A program made the translations under genes and the position numbers. The notes beneath the pieces were generated by a model. That model made no database searches. It was not told where the DNA came from and worked only from the letters and a program-made list of their open reading frames with translations. A stretch of DNA of 64,000 nt, taken from NCBI RefSeq assembly GCF_937898475.1, contig NZ_CALEJS010000041.1:253089-317088 (forward strand), read 5' to 3'. The stretch is from an uncultured Chitinophaga sp. Its GTDB lineage: Bacteria > Bacteroidota > Bacteroidia > Chitinophagales > Chitinophagaceae. Below, piece by piece: positions 8,577 through 18,369 of this stretch. Numbering within the stretch: the stretch's first letter is position 1; each line of letters opens with the position of its first letter.

Positions 8577-9452
8577 ATGGCTACACTTTTCAGTTCCAAA
8601 CGACCAAAGCTCAACGGCAAAATAACAACAGCAGCAATCAGTCATGGAGACCAGGTACGTAAATACCGTGTGTACGTTCCTCCAGCATTAAAAGAAAATG
8701 CGGCCCTGATTGTAGCGTTGCATGGCAGTAAGACCAATGGCCAGACTTTAAGAAAATATACGGGCTATGAGCTGGATGAACTGGCCGATCATTTGGGGTA
8801 CCTGGTGATATATCCCGATGGGTACAAAAATACATGGAATGATTGCCGGGCAGACTCCCCCTTTCCTGCACATAAAGCAAACATAGACGATGTAGGTTTC
8901 ATAAAAAAGCTGGTTGACACCGCACACCGGCAATACCGCATAGATACCAGCAAGGTTTTTGCCTTCGGTTTTTCCAACGGAGGCGGAATGGCGCTCAGGT
9001 GTGCCATGGAAGACAACTTTATCAATACTGCCTGTGTAGTAAGCGCCAACCTCCCCACCCTGGAAACCTGCTCATGCCCGGTGCATGGCCACCCGGTAAA
9101 GGTAATGCTGGTAAGCGGCACCAAGGATCCCATCATCCCCTACCAGGGTGGTATGGTTACATTTCTTGGTAAAAAGATAGGCACCGTTATGTCTGCATAC
9201 GAAACGGCAAAAGTATTGGCCGACAGGTGCGGAGCTGCGCTGGTTCAAAAGAATGAGCAGATCGCTGATAATGTGGAATGCCTTAGCTGGCTGAAAGATT
9301 CATCGCCGGTGGTAAAACTTTATACCATCCATGAAGGAGGTCATACCATCCCGCAAAGCAGGTTCCGGTTCTTTTCACTGATAACGGGAAAAACGGTGAA
9401 GAACTTTGATACGCCTAAAGCCGCCATTGAATTTTTCGGCTTGCTTAACTGA
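8577..9452 (+). CDS. PHB depolymerase/feruloyl-esterase-like alpha/beta hydrolase
   Basis: 291 residues with the alpha/beta-hydrolase fold of the LpqC/poly(3-hydroxybutyrate) depolymerase group. The oxyanion region is LHGSKTNG, the nucleophile elbow is GFSNGG, the acid is in SGTKDPIIPYQGG and the histidine in EGGHTIP. There is no clear signal peptide, so it may act inside the cell on a small ester. It is divergent from the HxlR gene and ends six bases before the convergent SDR gene. Physiological ester unknown. Confidence 0.8.
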   Translation: MATLFSSKRPKLNGKITTAAISHGDQVRKYRVYVPPALKENAALIVALHGSKTNGQTLRKYTGYELDELADHLGYLVIYPDGYKNTWNDCRADSPFPAHKANIDDVGFIKKLVDTAHRQYRIDTSKVFAFGFSNGGGMALRCAMEDNFINTACVVSANLPTLETCSCPVHGHPVKVMLVSGTKDPIIPYQGGMVTFLGKKIGTVMSAYETAKVLADRCGAALVQKNEQIADNVECLSWLKDSSPVVKLYTIHEGGHTIPQSRFRFFSLITGKTVKNFDTPKAAIEFFGLLN

Positions 9453-9458
9453 ATACGT

Positions 9459-10259
9459 TCAGAGGTTGTAATACTTTCGTATCATGCGTTCATAAGTTTT
9501 CTCCGGCAGGTATTTCTTCAATATCACAGACAACTTTTCTATAGGCTTGCCAACCCGGTAATATCGTTTCACATACCTGCTGTTGATGATCTTCTCAATA
9601 ACGGGGCAGAAAATACCGGGATCAGATCCGTGATCGATGCTTGCGTCTATCGCTGCATAACCTCTTTCGAAACTGTCTTTATAGGGCGATCCTGCGGGCA
9701 CGGTTGTTTTTACACGATGCGCATTGATACCCGTGTGTACGGCGCCGGGCTGCAGGCAGCAGGCCTGTATACCATAAGCCGCTGCTTCCAGGCGTAGTGC
9801 TTCTGTAAAGCGGTCTACCGCTGCTTTGCTGCCGCTGTAAATGCCCCGGTAGGGTAATCCCATTTCCGATCCGATGGAGCTGATGTTGATGATCAGTCCC
9901 CTGCCTGCTTTACGCATGTGCGGCATCACGGCCTGACAGGTTCGTACCACGCCGAAAAAATTGGTGTCAAAGATCTGCTGCACATCGGCCAGCGACAGGT
10001 GTTCGGTAACGCCTGCAATGCTTAGTCCTGCGTTGTTGATTAGCACATCAATGCGCGACTCCTGCTGCAGGATGGTGTTCACCGCCTGCTGTACACTGGC
10101 CTCACTGTTGACGTCCATCTGCAGGGTGGTAAATGACTGCGTCCCGGCTTTGATGTTCCGGGACGTGCCATACACCCTGTATCCTTTTGCGTATAAATAA
10201 TTACCGATGGCAGCGCCTAATCCTGCAGACGCGCCGGTGATGAGTATAACCTTTGACAT
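9459..10259 (-). CDS. Short-chain dehydrogenase/reductase
   Basis: 266 residues of the classical SDR type: NAD(P)-binding TGASAGLG at about residues 8-15, NNAG, and the catalytic Ser plus YSGSK. It oxidises or reduces an alcohol/ketone with NAD(P)(H). The C-terminal 60 residues are basic and aromatic, like fatty-acyl or retinol-type SDRs of about this length. It is 66 bases downstream of the aldolase gene on the same strand, separated by a repeat hairpin, so co-transcription with the sugar-acid genes is uncertain. Confidence 0.8.
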   Translation of the reverse strand: MSKVILITGASAGLGAAIGNYLYAKGYRVYGTSRNIKAGTQSFTTLQMDVNSEASVQQAVNTILQQESRIDVLINNAGLSIAGVTEHLSLADVQQIFDTNFFGVVRTCQAVMPHMRKAGRGLIINISSIGSEMGLPYRGIYSGSKAAVDRFTEALRLEAAAYGIQACCLQPGAVHTGINAHRVKTTVPAGSPYKDSFERGYAAIDASIDHGSDPGIFCPVIEKIINSRYVKRYYRVGKPIEKLSVILKKYLPEKTYERMIRKYYNL

Positions 10260-10275
10260 GGGAAGAATAGCTTTC

Positions 10276-10348
10276 AGCTGTTGGCTTTTAGCTGTTGGCT
10301 GTTGGTAAATGTCTAACAGCTAAAGCTAACGGCTAACAGCCAGCAGCT
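10276..10348. repeat. GCTGTTGGC-type intergenic inverted repeat
   Basis: A run of GCTGTTGGCTTTTAGCTG-like words on the left is mirrored by CTAACAGC words on the right, giving an imperfect hairpin. A related fragment lies at 3907-3945. The right arm provides the last codons and stop of the aldolase gene. Confidence 0.55.
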
Positions 10349-10991
10349 CATTATTATATGCTTTGTAAGTGGCTACCAGGTCTCTGAACAGTTCAGATAG
10401 CCGTTCCCATTTGCCTTCTTCTATCAGCTTCTGGGGGAACAGCTGGCTGCCTAAACCGAGTCCGGCGGCGCCTGCTTTCAGGAAGTCCGTCAGGTTATCC
10501 AGGCTGATACCGCCCGTAGGTAACAGTTTCAGGTAATTCATCGGGGCCAGGATCTCTTTTATATAAGAGGCGCCCAGTTTGGTAGCCGGAAACACTTTCA
10601 CCATGGTAGCGCCCAGGTGCCAGGCTTTATATATTTCCGTTGGAGAATATGCGCCGGGAAAAACGGGTACCTGCTGTTGTACGCAGGCTTTGATCACCTC
10701 TTCCTGCAGGATGGGGGTGACGATGAACTGCGCACCGGCGGCCAGCGCCTTTTCCAGGTCTTCGAGGGTGCATACCGTTCCCGCGCCGATGTTCAGCTTT
10801 CCTTCAAAATCCTGTACCAGCCGGGTGATGGTGGTGAGGGCCTCGTCGGAGTTCATGGTCACTTCCAGGTTCGTGAGACCTGCTTCAGCGTAATAACGGG
10901 CGAGTATGGGCACGGTGAGCGGGGGTACATTACGCAGTATACCTACGATGGGTATTTTGTCAAATAATTCACGTGAAAATTTACCAGGCAT
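10326..10991 (-). CDS. 2-keto-3-deoxy-6-phospho-sugar-acid aldolase (KDPG/KDPGal type)
   Basis: 221 residues, a class I TIM-barrel aldolase of the Eda/DgoA family. Visible family blocks: NLEVTMNS, GAGTVCTLEDLEKALAAGAQF, TPILQEEV and the Schiff-base lysine in VKVFPA. It cleaves 2-keto-3-deoxy-6-phosphogluconate or -galactonate to pyruvate and glyceraldehyde 3-phosphate. Its start overlaps the end of the kinase gene by 11 bases, so the two are translationally coupled; the kinase makes its substrate. The final residues (about ELLAVSR) are encoded by the GCTGTTGGC repeat and probably are not ancestral. Confidence 0.9.
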   Translation of the reverse strand: MPGKFSRELFDKIPIVGILRNVPPLTVPILARYYAEAGLTNLEVTMNSDEALTTITRLVQDFEGKLNIGAGTVCTLEDLEKALAAGAQFIVTPILQEEVIKACVQQQVPVFPGAYSPTEIYKAWHLGATMVKVFPATKLGASYIKEILAPMNYLKLLPTGGISLDNLTDFLKAGAAGLGLGSQLFPQKLIEEGKWERLSELFRDLVATYKAYNNELLAVSR

Positions 10992-11970
10992 GGTGTTGTA
11001 CTGTTAAGTGATTGAATATAGAATACTGTCCTCTGATCACTGCTTCTTCTATCCATTGTGCGGGCAGAATGTTGCTGCGCTGCATTAGTCCGAGAACGTC
11101 CAACGCTGCCGCATAATGTTTTTCCAGGTGGGAGCCGCCGCACAGGCAGATCTGTCCGTTGCCTGCTGCCAGGGATTGCAGTTCTGCGCCAATCAGCAGG
11201 CCGCTGAGATAATCCAGGTTCTCTGTGCTGGTAAGATGACCGAACAGCTGGTTTGTCCTGACACGGAAAATGGCGTGCAGCAGGCTGTCTTTTGCGCCGG
11301 CCATCACTCCTTCCCTGAAACTGCTGCTGAGCGGAGACTGCGAAGCCCCTTCGGGTGCAGCTACCGCATCTTTCAGAATGCTGTGCCGCCGCAGCAGTTC
11401 AAACAGCTCGCCGGTCATAAAGGTCTGGAAACCGGTGGCTGCTCCGTTCTTCACCTGTATATGTTTGGAATGTGTACCCGGGAAAATGTAGGTGGCCTCC
11501 CCGGCCGTCCTGGTTCCCCCAATGCAGCCTATCAGCTGGGTTTCTTCTCCCCTCATCACATCATCTTCGCTGCGTATGCCTGAGATCAGCAGCACATCAT
11601 GCGGAAGGTTGTCGCCGGCGGGCTCCAGGCGGGTCAATATACCACGGCCGTCTGTGGCAAAAGGCAGGCTGCCGTAGGGCAGCTCCATCATACCAATGGA
11701 GGAGGAAGCCATGCCCGAAATAATCAACGGTATGCCTCCTGGTAGGGGACCTGCCTGTTGTTCAATGCTTTGGATAGCGGATCTGATCCTGTCTGTGTAA
11801 AAACGCCACCTTTCCGTGGAGCCCTGCAAACCTGCATTCTGCCAGGCCTGCCAGGTGGCGGCAATACCATTACCGGTATGTATGGCTGCTATGGTAGTCA
11901 GCGCAGGGGCTTGTACCAGTCTTAAACGGAAGGAGGAAGTACCCCAATCGCAGCTCAGGAATTTGTCCAT
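10981..11970 (-). CDS. dgoK: 2-dehydro-3-deoxygalactonokinase
   Basis: 329 residues of the DgoK family. The phosphate-binding start CDWGTSSFRLRL, ISGMASSSIGMMELPY and FPGTHSKHIQV are characteristic. It phosphorylates 2-keto-3-deoxygalactonate (or a near relative) at C6 with ATP, preparing it for the aldolase encoded immediately downstream with an 11-base overlap. With the dehydratase and GntP permease a few kilobases away it completes a De Ley-Doudoroff-like route; the two halves are separated by the esterase/HxlR/SDR genes. Confidence 0.85.
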   Translation of the reverse strand: MDKFLSCDWGTSSFRLRLVQAPALTTIAAIHTGNGIAATWQAWQNAGLQGSTERWRFYTDRIRSAIQSIEQQAGPLPGGIPLIISGMASSSIGMMELPYGSLPFATDGRGILTRLEPAGDNLPHDVLLISGIRSEDDVMRGEETQLIGCIGGTRTAGEATYIFPGTHSKHIQVKNGAATGFQTFMTGELFELLRRHSILKDAVAAPEGASQSPLSSSFREGVMAGAKDSLLHAIFRVRTNQLFGHLTSTENLDYLSGLLIGAELQSLAAGNGQICLCGGSHLEKHYAAALDVLGLMQRSNILPAQWIEEAVIRGQYSIFNHLTVQHHAW

Positions 11971-12112
11971 ACCATGAAGTTACAAAAGCCAATGGCCAAA
12001 ATCCAAATACCAGATTCCAAATTCCAAAAACCAATTCCAAAGTTGGGAAGCCGCCGGCTAACTGTTCTGTTCCCTCTGGAATTTAAAATTTTAACCTAAT
12101 TTCCAATAGCCA

Positions 12113-15100
12113 ATGCCATATCGCATGATCCTGAGCTTTAAGGCAATCCCCGGTGTTGCTTTCACCTACATTGCTTTTTTTGTGCCCCTTTTACAGAGTA
12201 CTACAGCTGAAGCACAGCTGAAAGCGGATTTTACCCCCAGTAAAACAAGTGATTGCGAAAGCCTGATTACGACGTTCAATGATAATTCTACCGGCAGCCC
12301 GGTTTCCTGGCAATGGGACCTGGGTAACGGTGCTACCTCTACGCAGCAAAGCCCCGGCGCTTCCTATACCTCGCCCGGCACCTATAAAGTGACGCTGACG
12401 GTAAAAGATGCGGCGGGTAATACCAGCTCTGCAGAAAAGAGCGTTACCGTATGGGCTAGACCCCAGCCAGATTTTACCGCCAGCCCTGCCAAAGGCTGTA
12501 TTCCCTTTGATGTCACATTCACGGATAGATCAAACCCGGTAAACGGTACCATCAGTACCTACAGCTGGGACTTCGGTGATGGCAACACCGGTTCCGGCAG
12601 CAACCCCGTGCATACCTACAAAAACGTAATGTCGCCCACCGTTACGCTGACCGTTACCAACAGCAATGGCTGTACGGCGTCTAAATCAATCAGCAATATT
12701 GTGGATGCAGGCCCTGCCCTGGTAGCCGGTTTCAGCGTATCTGACAGGTTCCTGTGCACTGTACCCGGCGAATTGCGTATCACCAACACTTCCAGCGGTC
12801 CGGGTGTCCTCACCTATCAATGGGATTTTGGCGATGGCGGCACAGCTACCGGCGCTACCCCGGCCGCGCATACCTATACCCAAAGGGGCGTTTACAAGGT
12901 GAAGCTCACAGTAACCAACGACAGGGGCTGCACTGCTACCAAAACCTCCGCGGATATCAATGTAGCCAATTTTAAAACGGATTTTCAGCTGCCGGAGAGC
13001 ATTTGTGAGAACAATTCTACCAGCTTCACCGCCGCCAACACCCCAAAGGCCAACAGCCTGAGCTGGAGTGTTGATAAAGGTTACATTGGTAATGGCGAGT
13101 CTCCTGATTACACCCCCGAAGGCGCCGGCACCGTAAAAGTAACGATGACTGCCAACTATGGTACCTGCCAGGAAACCATAACGAAGGATTATGTAGTAAA
13201 ACCCGCGCCTAAAGCCAGCTTCTCCACCGATCAGCAGGCTATCTGCGATGTACCGGTGATCGTACAGCTGACCGACCAGTCGCAGGGCGCTACCAGCTGG
13301 AACTGGAATTTTGGCAACGGGCAAACATCTGCGCAGCAACATCCCACGGCCACCTATAACAGCCTTGGGAATTTCAACATAAGGCTAACGGCAGCCAATG
13401 CGTCCGGGTGTACCAGCACCGCAGAAACATATGTGCAGGTGCAAAAACCGGAAGTCACCATCTACCCGGCCCTCTCCAGCGTTTGCGAAGGGCATACCGC
13501 CAGTTTCTACGGCACCATCAGCGACGGCGACACTATCGCTACCTATGACTGGGATTTTGGGGATGGCAGCCCCAGGTCAACAGCTGCCCGGCCTTCGCAC
13601 ATCTATAATAACGCAGGCGTGTACCCGGTGGTACTGAACTATACCACTACCCGGGGCTGTAAAGGCACAGCAAGTACCAGCGAACCTGTCAGGATCTATG
13701 AAAAACCGGTTCCTGATTTTTCCTCTCCCGAAGCACCCCAGATCTGCGGTAACAACCAGGTGCATTTCAATGCCACCACAAACATCGGTCAAAACTTTTC
13801 CTGGAATTTCGGCGATGGTACACGTGGACACGGGCAACATACCACGCATAGCTACCGGGCGCCTGGCACCTATTCGGTAACACTGACCGTTTCCAATAAC
13901 GGTTGCACCGAAAGCATTACCAAACCTGCGTACATCACTGCCGTGAATCCCTTCCCCCGCTTCAGCATGCAGGACATTAACTGTGACCAACGTACAACTA
14001 TCAGCTTTGACGAACATTCTCCGGGCGACATCAGCAGCTGGAAATGGGACTGGGGAGACGGAAAGGAAAACACCTACACCAGTAAAACAACTCCGGTCAG
14101 ACATACATATGATCAAACAGGTGTATACCAGGTGAAGCTTACGGTAACAAATGGCGTCTGTACCAGTTCAGATTCTGCGGATATTAACGTGTATGCACCA
14201 ACGCCTGTTATCATCACTGCTGACAAAACAACCTTGTGCGGCAACGAAGTACTCACCACCCGTGTAACGTCTATTGACAGATCTATATATGACAGTTCTT
14301 ACTACAACTGGCACATTTCAGATGGGACGCCTGCCACCTGGGATACCAACAACTACGATGTGGCCAGTTTTGTCAACCTCAGACCCGGAAATGATACCAT
14401 CCGCTACATAGCGCGTAATCACCAGGGATGTCTGGACTCCAGCAATAACGTAATAGTGAATGTACATGGCCCTATTGCAAAATTCGCATCACCGGATGTA
14501 CAGGAATGCCGCGGCACGGAGCTGACCTTTACTGACCAGACAGACATTACCTATGGAAAGCCCATCAAAAGCTGGACCTGGGATTTTGGCGATGGCAGCG
14601 GCGCCCAAGTATTTACGGCACCGCCTTTCAAATACACTTATAACAGATCCGGTTACTTCTATCCTTCACTGATGGTGACAGATGAAGACGGCTGTACCGA
14701 CTCCATTACCGGCAGCTATCTCCAGGTGAACGGCCCCAATGCTGATTTCAGGCCCAGTGCTTCACTGATACCGCCGGGCGGTAATGTAAGGTTCAGTAAT
14801 CTCACTACGGAAACAGGTGGTGATCCCTCCTATGAATGGGACTTCGGGGATAATACCACTTCTACCGGTTTTAGTCCGCTGAAGAACTATCCCGACAAAG
14901 GCATTTATACCGTAAAGCTGCTGGTGAAAGATGACCTGGGTTGTACAGACAGCGCTAAAAAACAAATAAAGGTATCCAGGGTAAGCGCCGGCTTTACCGT
15001 TACCACTTCATTTGTGAATAACAGTGGTTGTCCGCCGGTGGTTGCCCGCTTCACCAATACATCTGTTAACTATACCAGCGTTTACTGGGATTTTGGCGAT

Positions 15101-16993
15101 GGCAGCTTTGCCACCATTCCCAATCCTTCTCATACCTATACCTATGTAGGAAAATTTAAGGTGAAGCTGAAAGTAGTGGGCGATGCCGATACTGAAGATG
15201 AATATGAACAGGAAGTGGAAGTAAAAGGCCCTTATGCCACCATCGCTACCTCCTCTTACGGCGGCTGTCTTACAAAGGAGATCGAGTTTAAAGTATCTGC
15301 ATTGAACGCGGTTAATTATGCCTGGGACTTTACAGATGGCAATGTAATGGAAACAACCGATTCTACCATCAAACATACCTTTAAAGATCCGGGGGTTTAC
15401 AGGCCACGCCTCATCCTTTACGATTCCGGCGGGTGTAAAGGCACTGCCTTCCTGGACAGCGCCATCGTGGTAGACAAACTGGATGTGCGGCTGGATGCCG
15501 ATCCCGCTTATGTATGCGATTCGGGCTGGATCACTTTCAACCCAACATTCAACAGCTATTCTATTGACGAGCTGCAATACCAGGCAACATATAAATGGAC
15601 CTACGAAGCAGACCTCCCTGCAGAAAATGAGACCAGCGCCAATCCCGGTTTCTACCTGGATAAAGTACAGGCCTATACGTTCACCCTCAGTACTACTACC
15701 GCTGTGGGCTGTACGCAGACGGTAAGCAAGACCGTGCAGGTTTATCCCAAGCCGGAGCTGAGCATTACAGGCCCCTTACAAGCCTGCCAGGATGCGCCCG
15801 TCAGCTTCAGCGGAACGGTGGCCAGGGTGAATGATGTCAGCTGGAAATGGGATTTTGGCAATGGTAATACCAGCAATGTACAGGCGCCTGCAGACCAGGT
15901 ATACAGCAACACCGGCGCTGCCGCCGTTGTACTGACGGCCAGCAGTAAAGACGGCTGCAGCGATACAGCGCAGCATAACATCAGCATCCTGCCCAAACCG
16001 GTGGTCAATGCGGCGGCCACACCGTCGGTGATATGCCTGGGTAACAGCACCACACTCAGTGCGGGCGGCGGTGTTACTTACCAGTGGTCGCCCGCCGAAG
16101 ACCTGGACAATCCGCAGGCAGCCAACCCTGTTGCCTCTCCGAAAGTAAACAGCACCTATACCGTCAGCGTAACGGATGCCAACGGCTGTAACAATACAGA
16201 CCAGGTGAGCATCCGCGTAGCGCAACCCTTTACCATACAGGCCACGCCGGATACCGTTATCTGCCTGGGACATGTGCTCCCCCTGCGTGCGTGGGGAGCA
16301 GATCATTATGTTTGGCAGGGACCTGGCCTGGATAATGCAAACAGCCAGTTTCCAAATGCCAGCATCCAGGCGCCGGGCAATTTTACCTACCAGGTAACCG
16401 GTTATGACGCCGATGGCTGCTTTACCCATGACACCTCCCTGGTAGTAGATGTACGCCCCTTACCCACCGTGAATGCAGGACCCGACCAGGCCTCCATGGC
16501 GGGTGTTGCGCTCACGCTCACCGCCACCGGCAGCCCGGATGTGATCAAATGGAGCTGGACACCCGCGGAATTCCTGGATTGCGCTAACTGCCCCACTACA
16601 TCGGCCCTGCCCAACCTTTCCACCCAATACCAGGTGGAAGTGGAAAACAGATACGGCTGTAAGGCGATGGATGAAGTGCTGGTGAAGGTTACATGCGACA
16701 AAGGTGCGGTGTTCCTGCCTACTGCTCTCACCCCCAACAGGGACGGCAGGAATGAGTGGTTCTATCCCAAAGGCCGCGGCATCAAAGAAGTGTCGTGGAT
16801 GCGCATCTTTGACCGCTGGGGCACCCTGGTATTTGAAAGATCGCATTTCCAGATCAACAATGCCAACGCGGGCTGGGATGGCAGCTGGAAAAACCAGCTG
16901 GCGCCTATGGGTACGTACGTGTATGCTTTGGAAACCGTGTGCGAAGATGGCACTACCTTCCTGTTCAGGGGCACTGTGACGATAATCAAATAA
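12113..16993 (+). CDS. Giant PKD-repeat surface protein with T9SS type B sorting domain
   Basis: 1626 residues. A signal peptide ends near residue 34 (TTAEAQ). The body is a chain of about twelve clear PKD domains, each marked by W-x-W-D-F-G-D-G-like strands and a G-x-Y-x-V-x-L-x-V end (first at about residues 40-115), interspersed with degenerate Ig-like modules that lack the motif. After three Ig-like modules with W-S-P-A signatures comes a roughly 90-residue C-terminal domain (FLPTALTPNRDGRNE ... WDGSW ... GTYVYALE), the CHU_C/type B sorting signal recognised by the type IX secretion system. The protein is therefore exported and probably attached or released at the surface, as an adhesin or carbohydrate-binding structural protein. 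It is a single-gene unit. Confidence 0.9.
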   Translation: MPYRMILSFKAIPGVAFTYIAFFVPLLQSTTAEAQLKADFTPSKTSDCESLITTFNDNSTGSPVSWQWDLGNGATSTQQSPGASYTSPGTYKVTLTVKDAAGNTSSAEKSVTVWARPQPDFTASPAKGCIPFDVTFTDRSNPVNGTISTYSWDFGDGNTGSGSNPVHTYKNVMSPTVTLTVTNSNGCTASKSISNIVDAGPALVAGFSVSDRFLCTVPGELRITNTSSGPGVLTYQWDFGDGGTATGATPAAHTYTQRGVYKVKLTVTNDRGCTATKTSADINVANFKTDFQLPESICENNSTSFTAANTPKANSLSWSVDKGYIGNGESPDYTPEGAGTVKVTMTANYGTCQETITKDYVVKPAPKASFSTDQQAICDVPVIVQLTDQSQGATSWNWNFGNGQTSAQQHPTATYNSLGNFNIRLTAANASGCTSTAETYVQVQKPEVTIYPALSSVCEGHTASFYGTISDGDTIATYDWDFGDGSPRSTAARPSHIYNNAGVYPVVLNYTTTRGCKGTASTSEPVRIYEKPVPDFSSPEAPQICGNNQVHFNATTNIGQNFSWNFGDGTRGHGQHTTHSYRAPGTYSVTLTVSNNGCTESITKPAYITAVNPFPRFSMQDINCDQRTTISFDEHSPGDISSWKWDWGDGKENTYTSKTTPVRHTYDQTGVYQVKLTVTNGVCTSSDSADINVYAPTPVIITADKTTLCGNEVLTTRVTSIDRSIYDSSYYNWHISDGTPATWDTNNYDVASFVNLRPGNDTIRYIARNHQGCLDSSNNVIVNVHGPIAKFASPDVQECRGTELTFTDQTDITYGKPIKSWTWDFGDGSGAQVFTAPPFKYTYNRSGYFYPSLMVTDEDGCTDSITGSYLQVNGPNADFRPSASLIPPGGNVRFSNLTTETGGDPSYEWDFGDNTTSTGFSPLKNYPDKGIYTVKLLVKDDLGCTDSAKKQIKVSRVSAGFTVTTSFVNNSGCPPVVARFTNTSVNYTSVYWDFGDGSFATIPNPSHTYTYVGKFKVKLKVVGDADTEDEYEQEVEVKGPYATIATSSYGGCLTKEIEFKVSALNAVNYAWDFTDGNVMETTDSTIKHTFKDPGVYRPRLILYDSGGCKGTAFLDSAIVVDKLDVRLDADPAYVCDSGWITFNPTFNSYSIDELQYQATYKWTYEADLPAENETSANPGFYLDKVQAYTFTLSTTTAVGCTQTVSKTVQVYPKPELSITGPLQACQDAPVSFSGTVARVNDVSWKWDFGNGNTSNVQAPADQVYSNTGAAAVVLTASSKDGCSDTAQHNISILPKPVVNAAATPSVICLGNSTTLSAGGGVTYQWSPAEDLDNPQAANPVASPKVNSTYTVSVTDANGCNNTDQVSIRVAQPFTIQATPDTVICLGHVLPLRAWGADHYVWQGPGLDNANSQFPNASIQAPGNFTYQVTGYDADGCFTHDTSLVVDVRPLPTVNAGPDQASMAGVALTLTATGSPDVIKWSWTPAEFLDCANCPTTSALPNLSTQYQVEVENRYGCKAMDEVLVKVTCDKGAVFLPTALTPNRDGRNEWFYPKGRGIKEVSWMRIFDRWGTLVFERSHFQINNANAGWDGSWKNQLAPMGTYVYALETVCEDGTTFLFRGTVTIIK

Positions 16994-17019
16994 GCTTCCT
17001 ATTTCATAATTGTTATCGT

Positions 17020-17041
17020 ATTTTGGTATAGCAACCAAAAT
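17020..17041. promoter_or_regulatory. Perfect 8-bp inverted repeat before the amidohydrolase
   Basis: ATTTTGGT and ACCAAAAT with a six-base loop end ten bases before the ATG at 17051, so the hairpin would lie across the ribosome-binding region or serve as an operator. No T-run follows. Confidence 0.35.
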
Positions 17042-17050
17042 CGAAAACCA

Positions 17051-18343
17051 ATGAAGACACATCCGCTTGTACTGTTCCTGCTTATGGCCCCTGTGCTGGC
17101 CATCGCCCAGGTAATAGAACTGGATCAGCGTATAGCCGGCGTCAAAGACTCTGTTATTGCCTGGAGAAGACATCTCCATCAGCATCCCGAGCTTTCCAAC
17201 CGGGAATATCGTACAGCCGCTTACGTGGCCGCACACCTGAAAAGACTGGGACTGGAAGTGCAGACAGGCGTTGGCAAAACCGGCGTAGTTGGCATCCTGA
17301 AAGGCGGCAAGCCCGGCCCGGTGGTAGCCTTGCGCGCCGATATGGACGCCCTGCCCGTATACGAAAGATCACAGCTTCCCTTTAAATCAGTTGATTCTGC
17401 TGAATACCTCGGGCAAAAAGTACCGGTTATGCATGCCTGCGGGCATGACAGCCATGTGGCCATCCTGCTGGGCACTGCCCAGGTGCTGAGCGCCAGTAAA
17501 AAAGACCTGCCCGGTACCGTAAAATTCATCTTCCAGCCTGCTGAAGAAGGTCCTCCGGGCGATGAAGAAGGCGGCGCACCCCTGATGATCAAAGAAGGTG
17601 TGATGGATAACCCGAAAGTAGACGCGATCTTTGGTCTGCACATTAATTCACAGACGCCCATCGGTAAGATAAAGTTTAAATCAGGAGCAGAAATGGCTTC
17701 GAGCGACTGGTTCACCGTTAAAGTGAAAGGGAAGCAATCCCATGGTTCGCAACCCTGGAGCGGTATAGACCCGGTGGTAGTGGCCACGCAGATCATCCAG
17801 GGTTTCCAGACCATTGTGAGCAGGCAAATGGAGCTGACCAAAGCCCCGGTGGTGATCACGGTAGGCAAGATCAATGCAGGCGTGCGTCCCAACATCATAC
17901 CCGAAGAGCTGGTGATGGAAGGCACCATCCGCACGCTCGACAGCAAAATGCAGCAGCAGGTGCATGAGCGCATGAAGATCACCGCCACAAACATTGCAGC
18001 TGCAGCCGGCGCTACCGCAGAAGTAGTGATTGATACAAAAACGAAAGTTACCTATAACGATCCCACGCTGGTGAAAATGATGACGCCCTCTATTGAGGCC
18101 GCCGCGGGAAAAGAGAATGTATATGAAACGGAATGGACCACCGGCGCTGAAGACTTCTCTTTCTTTGGCGACAAAGCGCCCGCCTTTTTCTTCTTCCTGG
18201 GCGGCATGCCCGCCAACCAGGAAGCGGCTAAAGCTGCAGCGCATCATACGCCCGACTTCTTTATTGACGACTCAAAACTAGACGTAGGCGTTAAAGTGTT
18301 TTGCCAGCTGGTGTTTGATTATGCTAAGCTGAAGAAAGGGTGA
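17051..18343 (+). CDS. Exported M20-family amidohydrolase (hippurate/IAA-conjugate hydrolase type)
   Basis: 430 residues with a signal peptide (cleavage near AIAQ, residue 19). M20D features: HQHPELSN, LRADMDALPV, the metal-binding HACGHDSH, FQPAEEG with the general-base glutamate, GLHIN and TTGAEDFSFF. Members remove an acyl group from N-acyl amino acids or act on small peptides using two metal ions. The signal peptide places it in the periplasm. Next genes are convergent, so it is a single transcription unit. Confidence 0.9.
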   Translation: MKTHPLVLFLLMAPVLAIAQVIELDQRIAGVKDSVIAWRRHLHQHPELSNREYRTAAYVAAHLKRLGLEVQTGVGKTGVVGILKGGKPGPVVALRADMDALPVYERSQLPFKSVDSAEYLGQKVPVMHACGHDSHVAILLGTAQVLSASKKDLPGTVKFIFQPAEEGPPGDEEGGAPLMIKEGVMDNPKVDAIFGLHINSQTPIGKIKFKSGAEMASSDWFTVKVKGKQSHGSQPWSGIDPVVVATQIIQGFQTIVSRQMELTKAPVVITVGKINAGVRPNIIPEELVMEGTIRTLDSKMQQQVHERMKITATNIAAAAGATAEVVIDTKTKVTYNDPTLVKMMTPSIEAAAGKENVYETEWTTGAEDFSFFGDKAPAFFFFLGGMPANQEAAKAAAHHTPDFFIDDSKLDVGVKVFCQLVFDYAKLKKG

Positions 18344-18369
18344 TGGGGGCTTCATCCCATCCCCCTCTC

